Assembly (NCBI GenBank): GCA_937870675.1
Contig: CALMZN010000014.1
Location: 1 to 12,066 of the forward strand
Origin: an uncultured bacterium
GTDB lineage: Bacteria; Patescibacteriota; Patescibacteriia; UBA1558; GWA2-36-10
DNA: 12,066 nt
Reading direction: 5' to 3'
Of the stretch, positions 6,654-11,481 are shown piece by piece. The notes below the pieces were generated by a model. That model ran no database searches and was not told the origin of the DNA. It saw nothing but the letters and a program-made list of their open reading frames with translations. How positions within the stretch are numbered: the stretch's first letter is position 1; every line of letters starts with the position of its first letter. The translations under genes were made by a program, and so were the position numbers.

Positions 6654-8270
6654 GTGATTGTCGAAAGAACCAAGTTTATTTTTATCACCGGTGGCGTCTG
6701 CTCGGGCCTAGGCAAAGGTATTGCCTCGGCTTCCATTGGCGCCATTTTGCGTTCGGCTGGTTTTAGCGTTTTTTCTTTGAAGCTGGATCCATATCTCAAC
6801 ATCGATCCTGGTACCATGAGTCCTTACCAGCATGGTGAGGTCTATGTGACCGATGATGGCACAGAAACCGATCTGGACTTGGGGCATTATGAGCGCTTCA
6901 TTGATGTCAGCTTGACCAGATTATCCAATCTGACCACAGGAAGAATTTATGAAAAAGTTTTGAAAGGCGAGCGCAGTGGAGCTTATTTAGGAAAAACTAT
7001 TCAGATCATCCCGCACATTACTAATGAAATAAAAGATTATATCAAATTAGCGGCCAGTGAAAGCCAAGCTGATTTTGTGCTGATCGAAATTGGTGGCACA
7101 GTCGGCGATATAGAAGGAGAGCCATATCTGGAAGCAGCCAGACAGTTCAAGCAAGAGATTGGGTCAGAAAATGTGCTTTTTATTCATTTGACTTTATTGC
7201 CATTTTTGCGAACCTCTGGCGAACTCAAAACCAAACCCACCCAAATGTCCGTGCGCGAGCTCTATCGACGCGGTATCCAGCCGGATATTATATTGGTGCG
7301 TTCGGACAAGCCAGTGACCAAGGAAGCTATCCAAAAAATCGCTTTATTTGCCGATGTCTGTGAGTCGGCAGTCATTCCGGCGCCAACCGTCAGGACTATC
7401 TATGAAGTGCCGATTAATTTTGAAAAAAAATATAATATTTCTAAAATAATTTTTGAAAAATTACAAGTTGCGTCTAGAAAAACTAGATTAGAAGATTGGG
7501 AAAATTTAGTTAAAAAAATTGTCACCAATCATAAGAAAAAAATGCCTATCGCTCTGGTTGGGAAATACAATGAAAACCACGATGCTTATATTAGTGTGAT
7601 TGAGGCCTTAAAATCTGCTTGTTATTTTCATAATGTTTCTTTGGAACTAGTGTGGGTCAATGCTAGCAAGCTTGAAAAAAATGATCAGAGTGAATACAAA
7701 AAATTAGCCAAAGTGGCTGGCATTGTAGTGCCCGGTGGTTTTGGACACCGCGGAGTAGAGGGCAAGATCATGGCTGCCAAGTATGCTCGCGAGCACAAAA
7801 AACCATATTTGGGTTTGTGTTTGGGCATGCAGGTGGCAACTATTGAGTTTGCCAGACACGCGCTCAATACTCAGGATGCTAATTCCACTGAATTTAATCC
7901 CAAGACAGCCAATCCAGTAATTCACATTTTACCGGGGCACACAGCCGAAGAAGAAAAAGGCGGTACTTTGCGACTGGGTTCTTATCCCTGTATTTTGGGT
8001 AAAGATTCTTTAAGTCACAAAGCTTACCAAAAATCAAGAATTGATGAGCGCCATAGGCATCGCTATGAGTTCAATATGAATTATCGGGAGCGTTTGGAAA
8101 AAGCTGGTCTGCGTATAGCTGGTTTATCGCCAGACAAAAGATTGGTAGAAATTATTGAGCTCAAAGATCATCCTTTTTTTGTGGCTTCACAATTTCATCC
8201 CGAGTTTAAGTCCAGGCCACTTAGACCGCATCCACTTTTTCGGGATTTCATTAAAGCGAGTTTGAAATAG
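6654..8270 (+). CDS. pyrG: CTP synthase
   Basis: 538 residues from a GTG start six bases after rplI; a weak AGAGAAAGAA stretch inside the end of rplI is the only possible ribosome-binding signal. It converts UTP to CTP with ATP and glutamine. The synthetase domain (1-270) has the P-loop-like FITGGVCSGLGKGIASASIG, KLDPYLNIDPGTMSPYQHGEV and the ETDLDLGHYERF motif. The class I glutamine amidotransferase domain (about 290-538) has the oxyanion strand PGGFGHRG, nucleophile Cys389 in LGLCLGMQ, and His515 and Glu517 in FHPEF, numbered as in the E. coli enzyme. All key residues are present. It closes the murA group; no clear terminator follows, so some read-through into the next gene is possible. Confidence 0.97.
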   Translation: MIVERTKFIFITGGVCSGLGKGIASASIGAILRSAGFSVFSLKLDPYLNIDPGTMSPYQHGEVYVTDDGTETDLDLGHYERFIDVSLTRLSNLTTGRIYEKVLKGERSGAYLGKTIQIIPHITNEIKDYIKLAASESQADFVLIEIGGTVGDIEGEPYLEAARQFKQEIGSENVLFIHLTLLPFLRTSGELKTKPTQMSVRELYRRGIQPDIILVRSDKPVTKEAIQKIALFADVCESAVIPAPTVRTIYEVPINFEKKYNISKIIFEKLQVASRKTRLEDWENLVKKIVTNHKKKMPIALVGKYNENHDAYISVIEALKSACYFHNVSLELVWVNASKLEKNDQSEYKKLAKVAGIVVPGGFGHRGVEGKIMAAKYAREHKKPYLGLCLGMQVATIEFARHALNTQDANSTEFNPKTANPVIHILPGHTAEEEKGGTLRLGSYPCILGKDSLSHKAYQKSRIDERHRHRYEFNMNYRERLEKAGLRIAGLSPDKRLVEIIELKDHPFFVASQFHPEFKSRPLRPHPLFRDFIKASLK

Positions 8271-8283
8271 ATTTTAAAAATAG

Positions 8284-8292
8284 TGCTATAAT
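8284..8292 (+). promoter_or_regulatory. Extended -10 promoter of the SIMPL-domain gene
   Basis: TGC-TATAAT is an extended -10 element (TG at 8284-8285, TATAAT at 8287-8292), 28 bases before the ATG at 8321. A weak TTGAAA at 8262-8267 is 19 bases upstream of it. The predicted leader is about 20 bases, AT-only and without a Shine-Dalgarno sequence. Confidence 0.7.
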
Positions 8293-8320
8293 ATAAAATA
8301 ATCATTAAATATATAAATAT

Positions 8321-9076
8321 ATGGAAGAAACAACTCAAAATAACAAGTTTAGCAACAAGGGTTTTATACTCAAAGTAATAGCCCTATTATTGGTAGCGGG
8401 TATTATTGTGGTGTCAATTATTAGAGACAGGATTGTCAGCAACCAACAATGGACAGTCCAAATACCAGGCGAGGGTCGTGTTGCTTATACTCCCGATGTA
8501 GCTAAAATTAGCTTGGGAGTGCAGGTTGATCGCGTGGCTAATGCTGAGCAAGCTATGAGGGAGTTGAACAATAAAATCGCTAATATTATAAAAGCCGTCA
8601 AGGATCAGGGCATTGCTGATAGCGAAATAAAAACAGAAAATTATAGTTTGAATCCAATAACGGACTATATTGACGGTCGGCCTCTTACTTCTGGCTATTC
8701 GGCCAATGAGCAATTGCAAGTGACAGTCAAAGATATTTCTGATAATTCTCGAGTGGGAAAAATAATTTCCGCGGCCACTGGCGCTGGCGCCAATCAAGTA
8801 AATAATATTTCTTTTGAGCTTTCCAATATCTCGCAAATAAGGCAAGAGGCCAGGATTAAAGCCATACTTGATGCCAAAGAAAAAGCCAAAGAAATATCTA
8901 GTAAATCTGGAGTCAGATTGGGACGCATTGTTGGCTGGTGGGAAAATTCTCCTATGCCACTTTATGACGCCAAAGGCGGTATGGGAGCCGGTGGTATGGT
9001 CGTTGAATCAGCTAGTGTGCCATCGGGTACTTATGAATATGTGGTGGAGGTCAATATAAATTATTTAGTGAAATAA
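8321..9076 (+). CDS. Membrane-anchored SIMPL-domain (DUF541, YggE-like) protein
   Basis: 251 residues. A short N-terminal cytoplasmic stretch, one membrane segment (14-35) and then a SIMPL domain to the C-terminus (about 44-250). Family features seen are the opening VQIPGEGRVAYTPDVAKISLGV, the helix with AEQAMRELNNKIANII, the pattern DSEIKTENYSLNP, the YSANEQLQVTV strand, ARIKAILDAKEKAKEIS and the closing YEYVVEVNINYLV. A glycine-rich loop (GGMGAGGM) precedes the last strands. E. coli YggE is a periplasmic family member linked to oxidative-stress tolerance, and other members are surface or envelope proteins; the biochemical role is not settled. The segment is an uncleaved anchor rather than a clear signal peptide. 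The gene has its own promoter. Confidence 0.88.
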   Translation: MEETTQNNKFSNKGFILKVIALLLVAGIIVVSIIRDRIVSNQQWTVQIPGEGRVAYTPDVAKISLGVQVDRVANAEQAMRELNNKIANIIKAVKDQGIADSEIKTENYSLNPITDYIDGRPLTSGYSANEQLQVTVKDISDNSRVGKIISAATGAGANQVNNISFELSNISQIRQEARIKAILDAKEKAKEISSKSGVRLGRIVGWWENSPMPLYDAKGGMGAGGMVVESASVPSGTYEYVVEVNINYLVK

Positions 9077-9090
9077 ATAATAGTTTAAGC

Positions 9091-9130
9091 AAAAAACACT
9101 CACCTTGAGCGTAGAGGGTGGGTGTTTTTT
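9091..9130. terminator. Bidirectional terminator between the SIMPL and SurA-like genes
   Basis: AAAAAACACTCACC (9091-9104) pairs with GGTGGGTGTTTTTT (9117-9130) with one G-T pair, giving a GC stem and a T run on both strands. It serves the plus-strand gene ending at 9076 and the minus-strand gene ending at 9181. Confidence 0.88.
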
Positions 9131-9135
9131 AAGAT

Positions 9136-9174
9136 AAGCGACCCGCGAGGTCACGCCGACCTCGCGGGTCGCTT
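9136..9174. repeat. Perfect 17-bp palindrome with five-base loop
   Basis: AAGCGACCCGCGAGGTC (9136-9152) and its exact complement (9158-9174) flank ACGCC. The stem is far richer in GC than its surroundings, has no T run, and follows a complete terminator, so it is not needed for termination. It resembles the dispersed palindromes of CPR intergenic regions and may be a mobile REP-like element. Confidence 0.8.
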
Positions 9175-9180
9175 GATGAT

Positions 9181-9834
9181 TTAGTAGTTTACCCAGTATT
9201 GAATTTTGGCTTTGGCTTTTAAGCTGGTTATAAAAGTTGTAGCTTCACTGTTAAGTTTTTGGTTGCGCAATTCATTTTTAATTTGCTCGTTGATTGTGGC
9301 TTCTTGTCCTTCAGTGACGGGTATTTGGTTGTCGGTAATATATTTAGCAAGCTCTTCATCACTAATTACTATTTTATCGCTCAGTAGTTTTTCTAATTCT
9401 TTTTGAGTGACAAGCTGTTTTTTTAGATCATCAATGGTCATATTTTGGGCGGCTAGGGCGCTATCCATGGTGTCGCCCTGTGAAGTTATTTGGGTTTCTA
9501 TTTTTTTTATTTCGGCATCGACTTCTTCATCACTGACTGTGATTTTTTTTATTTCAGCTTCGTTTTGGATTAGTTTTTCAATAATCAAGGATTCTAGTAA
9601 ATTTTTACCAGCTTCTTTTTCTAGTTTTTGGATAATGGTTAGACGGCTTATGGGACGGCCGTCAACAAGAGCCGCTACAAATAGACCCTTGGAGAACCAA
9701 GCTAAAATACCAAGTACAATAATTATTGAAATAATAATTATAAGTTTTTTACTAATTTTTATTGATTTTTGATCAATTTTTTGCTCTTGCTCTGGCGCAA
9801 TCGACGAAGTTTCTTCAATAATGTTTTCCGACAT
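9181..9834 (-). CDS. Membrane-anchored SurA-N-like protein without a PPIase domain
   Basis: 217 residues. A cytoplasmic tail (1-28) rich in Glu and Gln, one membrane segment (about 29-48), then VDGRPISRLTIIQKLEKEAG (57-76) followed by LLESLIIEKLIQNEA, the characteristic SurA/PrsA N-terminal pattern where a short strand leads into two helices. The remainder is charged and helical (SDEEVDAEIKKIETQI, DDLKKQLVTQKELEKLL), and ISDEELAKYI near the end is the C-terminal helix of the same chaperone module. No parvulin (rotamase) domain follows; the protein ends at 217, whereas PrsA and SurA are much longer. It probably acts as an extracytoplasmic holdase-type chaperone. No clear promoter is found upstream, only an AT-rich stretch with TATTAT/TATAAA options. 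Confidence 0.82.
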   Translation of the reverse strand: MSENIIEETSSIAPEQEQKIDQKSIKISKKLIIIISIIIVLGILAWFSKGLFVAALVDGRPISRLTIIQKLEKEAGKNLLESLIIEKLIQNEAEIKKITVSDEEVDAEIKKIETQITSQGDTMDSALAAQNMTIDDLKKQLVTQKELEKLLSDKIVISDEELAKYITDNQIPVTEGQEATINEQIKNELRNQKLNSEATTFITSLKAKAKIQYWVNY

Positions 9835-9887
9835 ATAATTTTATTTTTAATTAATTTTTAAATTTTATAATATATTTTATGGCTGTA

Positions 9888-9917
9888 AGCCAGCCGGAGC
9901 CTTGGCGAAGGCTGGCT
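9888..9917. repeat. Nested palindrome upstream of the SurA-like gene
   Basis: AGCCAGCC (9888-9895) pairs with GGCTGGCT (9910-9917). An alternative inner hairpin, GCCTT-GGCG-AAGGC (9899-9912), competes with it. It lies between two minus-strand genes, where the HEPN-like transcript ends, but has no T run. The rest of 9835-9995 is AT-rich and shows no gene. Confidence 0.65.
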
Positions 9918-9995
9918 CGCTTGGAGGGAGAATTTACGAACTGTCAACTGGCAAGAGATTTTCCCATATCCTACGGTTTCATTACAGCAGATCAA

Positions 9996-10403
9996 TCAAT
10001 TGCTGTCACTCGTAAGGACTTGATTCTTGTCCTCCAAGACTTCAACCGTCTTCAAACCCTTATTGTAAGCCTGCTTTATTAAATTCTTAAAATCAGGCCG
10101 GCTGAGTTCATTTTTGAATAGATTGTGGAATATCTGTTTTCGTAATTTACGAAAATCGGAAATAACTTTTAGTTCGTCTTTTGTTAGTATAGAATTTCCT
10201 TCAATAATTCTTATTGCAAAACCATATTCATCCCATTCATTACGAGGCTTATATTTTACCTTACTCTTGGTTAAAAATTGGCTTGCTAGGGAGGTAATAT
10301 GAGCTTCAATCATAGCAGAGAGCACTACAACGTTTCTTAGCAGAGCACCTTTTTCTCTTACATATTTTAATTCTTCTGTATATAGTTTGTTGTGATTAAG
10401 CAT
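9996..10403 (-). CDS. Small HEPN-like helical protein
   Basis: 135 residues, predicted almost wholly helical, no membrane segment or signal peptide. Two regions suggest a HEPN-type four-helix fold: VVVLSAMIEAHITSLASQFL (25-44), like the first long helices of HEPN/DUF4145-type proteins, and ISDFRKLRKQIFHNLF (81-96), which contains R88-X4-H93, the Arg-X4-6-His signature of HEPN ribonucleases. The preceding ILTKDELKVI also fits. The usual polar residue right after the Arg (often Asn) is Lys here, so activity is uncertain. No partner nucleotidyltransferase (MNT) or other antitoxin lies beside it. The ATG lacks a Shine-Dalgarno sequence. It lies at the edge of a palindrome-rich accessory region. 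I cannot name the subfamily. Confidence 0.65.
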   Translation of the reverse strand: MLNHNKLYTEELKYVREKGALLRNVVVLSAMIEAHITSLASQFLTKSKVKYKPRNEWDEYGFAIRIIEGNSILTKDELKVISDFRKLRKQIFHNLFKNELSRPDFKNLIKQAYNKGLKTVEVLEDKNQVLTSDSN

Positions 10404-10462
10404 ATTGTAATAGATAGAAATGGATAATTTTTAAATGGTAGTGCCCCTCTTTCCTTATTAGA

Positions 10463-10513
10463 AATTTTTTTATCCTTTAAACTTAAAAGAATATAAGTAA
10501 AATAAAATTTCAT
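10463..10513 (-). pseudogene. N-terminal remnant of a GIY-YIG endonuclease
   Basis: From an ATG at 10511-10513 the frame reads MKFYFTYILLSLKDKKI, which matches the start of small GIY-YIG proteins (a YxTYILLS strand and turn, normally followed by YIG and TxxLxxR). The match then stops: after KKI comes an unrelated SNKERGALPFK run, without the YIG, Arg, His or Glu residues of the active site. The open frame continues to 10367 into the HEPN-like gene, but that part is not GIY-YIG-like. It is best read as a broken gene fragment, next to hairpins of the kind often found around such genes. Confidence 0.55.
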
Positions 10514-10542
10514 ATATCGCTTTTCTTTTAATTTTTTTATTA

Positions 10543-10760
10543 GCAGTAAACCACTCGCTACGCTCGGGTTTACTGCATGCACTATGCATTCTTGCACTTT
10601 TTTGGCTGTGCCATGCACCCGAAATTATCGAGCGATAGCGAGAGAATGAGTGGTGCATGGCTCGGGGCGCTGCGCTATTGCGCAGCATCTTAGGTTACTC
10701 CGCCGTTGGCGGAGTACTCTTTGAAGTTTCGAGCCAAGCTCATTTCATTCGCTTGGCTCG
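10543..10760. repeat. Cluster of five successive hairpins downstream of tRNA-Gln
   Basis: Five inverted repeats follow one another: GCAGTAAACC/GGTTTACTGC (10543-10552, 10567-10576); GCCATGCACC/GGTGCATGGC (10610-10619, 10652-10661); GCTGCGC/GCGCAGC (10669-10675, 10680-10686); TACTCCGCC/GGCGGAGTA (10696-10704, 10708-10716); and CGAGCCAAGC/GCTTGGCTCG (10730-10739, 10751-10760). All stems are perfect. The last one uses the 3' end of tRNA-Gln as one arm, and the second carries TGGCTCGGGG (10658-10667), a copy of the tRNA end at 10754-10763. Long loops share GAGCG/AGCGA themes. Apart from these, the GIY-YIG remnant and AT-rich spacer, 10404-10753 holds no gene I can support. Confidence 0.8.
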
Positions 10761-10827
10761 GGGACAGGGATTCGAACCCCAATTAACGGCTTCAAAGGCC
10801 GCTGTCCTGCCATTAGACGATCCCCGA
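10754..10827 (-). tRNA. tRNA-Gln(UUG), CCA encoded
   Basis: A complete 74-base cloverleaf on the minus strand. The acceptor stem TCGGGGA/TCCCCGA pairs over seven bases, with U1-A72 and G73 as is usual for bacterial tRNA-Gln. The D arm is GTC...GAC; the anticodon stem GCGGC/GCCGT holds loop CTTTGAA with anticodon TTG; the T arm TGGGG-TTCGAAT-CCCTG has two wobble pairs. The CCA end is encoded in the DNA. It reads codon CAA. Upstream lie two partial copies of its own 5' end, and its 3' end is one arm of a 10-bp inverted repeat. A good promoter lies at 11066-11094, before the partial copies. Confidence 0.95.
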
Positions 10828-10885
10828 ATGTATTAAATTTTACTTATGGCCACTGCGCAGCAAATATTTATTCTTTTGAATACTT

Positions 10886-10943
10886 GCCCCGTTGTGAGCG
10901 TAAGCGAACTTGCGGGGCCATTAGACGATCTCCGAATGTTTAA
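10886..10943 (-). pseudogene. tRNA-Gln 5' fragment joined to a palindrome
   Basis: On the minus strand ACATTCGGAGA-TCGTCTAATGG (ending near 10919) repeats the intact tRNA start and its 5' flank with one base changed (GGGGA to GGAGA). After the D-arm start it switches to a GC palindrome, GCCCCG (complement 10913-10918) / CGGGGC (complement 10886-10891), with an inner GAGCG-TA-AGCGAAC loop. No anticodon or T arm follows, so it cannot be a working tRNA. The gene-free stretch 10828-11175 holds this fragment, the next one, a promoter and a terminator. Confidence 0.75.
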
Positions 10944-11006
10944 AAATAATTTGAATTATACTACGTTGTTTTATATATAGTTATGTCTTTACAAATAGTA
11001 GACTCG

Positions 11007-11053
11007 CCCGGCACGCCTACGGCGTAGCCGAGGCGGACGGGTCCCCGAATGTA
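11007..11053 (-). pseudogene. Second, shorter tRNA-Gln 5' fragment joined to a palindrome
   Basis: On the minus strand TTACATTCGGGGAC (11053-11040) repeats the leader and first bases of tRNA-Gln. It then runs into a GC-rich block (about 11007-11040) containing CTACG-CCGTAG-type complementarity and GACCCG/CGGGC arms. It lies 13 bases below the -10 box of the promoter at 11066-11094, where the first base of a tRNA transcript would be expected. Confidence 0.6.
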
Positions 11054-11065
11054 AAAAACAAAAAA

Positions 11066-11094
11066 ATTATACTGTATAATACGATTTTAGTCAA
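11066..11094 (-). promoter_or_regulatory. Promoter of the tRNA-Gln region
   Basis: On the minus strand TTGACT (11089-11094), 17 bases, then TATAAT (11066-11071): a consensus promoter. It points to the two tRNA-Gln fragments and, further on, to intact tRNA-Gln about 240 bases away. A separate -10 (TATAAT, near 10955-10960 on the minus strand) lies before the middle fragment without a clear -35. The terminator of the upstream gene ends two bases before this -35. Confidence 0.85.
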
Positions 11095-11096
11095 TG

Positions 11097-11144
11097 AAAA
11101 AAGACCCCGCATTCCATTTTATTGGAATTGAGGCGGGGTCTCTT
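11097..11144 (-). terminator. Intrinsic terminator of the small secreted-protein gene
   Basis: On the minus strand GACCCCGC and GCGGGGTC form the base, with an inner ATTCCA/TGGAAT stem around a six-base loop, followed directly by TTTTTT (11097-11102). It is a textbook terminator, about 30 bases downstream of the stop at 11176. Confidence 0.92.
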
Positions 11145-11175
11145 GGCGAGCTCAAAGCCAAGGAGTGTGCAAGAA

Positions 11176-11403
11176 CTATTGCAATACTAGCCATGGATCG
11201 CCGGTTGGATCGTAACCGTCGTAAGCTAGTTGCATTAGACACGCTGTAACATAGGTGCTGATCCATGGTGATTCAATCATGAATTCGCACATCACAGGGA
11301 GTAGCGCGGCGGCTTGAGCTTGGGGTGGGCTGATTGCCGACACAAATGTCAGCATGATGACGATAAGGAGCATAATGGCCAGTGTACCCTGTAATCGTTT
11401 CAT
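11176..11403 (-). CDS. Small predicted secreted protein, 75 residues
   Basis: The start is fixed by GGAGGT (11409-11414) five bases before the ATG at 11401-11403; a longer frame from 11475 lacks such support. The protein has a clear signal peptide: MKR, a hydrophobic core (about 8-22), and a cleavage site after PPQAQA (residue 31). The mature part is about 44 residues, contains two Cys (39 and 55), several aromatic residues, and ends DPTGDPWLVLQ. No known family is recognised. It lies behind the unrecognised gene at 11482-12066 on the same strand and ends in a strong terminator, so the two may form an operon. Its GC content is higher than that of neighbouring genes. A secreted or surface peptide is likely; its activity cannot be read from the sequence. 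Confidence 0.7.
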   Translation of the reverse strand: MKRLQGTLAIMLLIVIMLTFVSAISPPQAQAAALLPVMCEFMIESPWISTYVTACLMQLAYDGYDPTGDPWLVLQ

Positions 11404-11481
11404 GGTTGACCTCCGTTTTGAAGAAGGTGTGGGGAACAACCGGCATTTTCTTTTTGATCGGCCCTCCTTTCTCATAAGGGA

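Noticed and set aside
8414..8845. 143-codon minus-strand frame opposite the SIMPL gene
   Set aside because: It lies wholly antisense to a gene with clear family motifs; no ribosome-binding site or recognisable domain.
9407..9772. 121-codon plus-strand frame opposite the SurA-like gene
   Set aside because: The Ser/Phe/Ile-rich product is the expected antisense reading of a Lys/Glu-rich gene.
9879..10082. 67-codon plus-strand frame beginning MAVSQPEPWRRLARLEGEF
   Set aside because: It starts in a palindrome and runs antisense to the HEPN-like gene.
10470..10688. 72-codon minus-strand frame across the hairpin cluster
   Set aside because: It is composed mainly of translated palindromes and does not resemble a protein.
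10886..10943. Second functional tRNA at the fragment with CGTCTAATGG
   Set aside because: Only acceptor 5' strand and part of the D arm are present; no anticodon arm, T arm or 3' acceptor strand follows.
10543..11053. Possible CRISPR array from the succession of palindromes and repeated tRNA fragments
   Set aside because: Repeats differ in sequence and spacing, no constant direct repeat with uniform spacers, and no cas genes.
11404..11475. Upstream extension of the secreted-protein gene starting with MRKEGRSKRK
   Set aside because: The extension is very basic with no matching ribosome-binding site, while the internal ATG has GGAGGT at five bases and begins a proper signal peptide.
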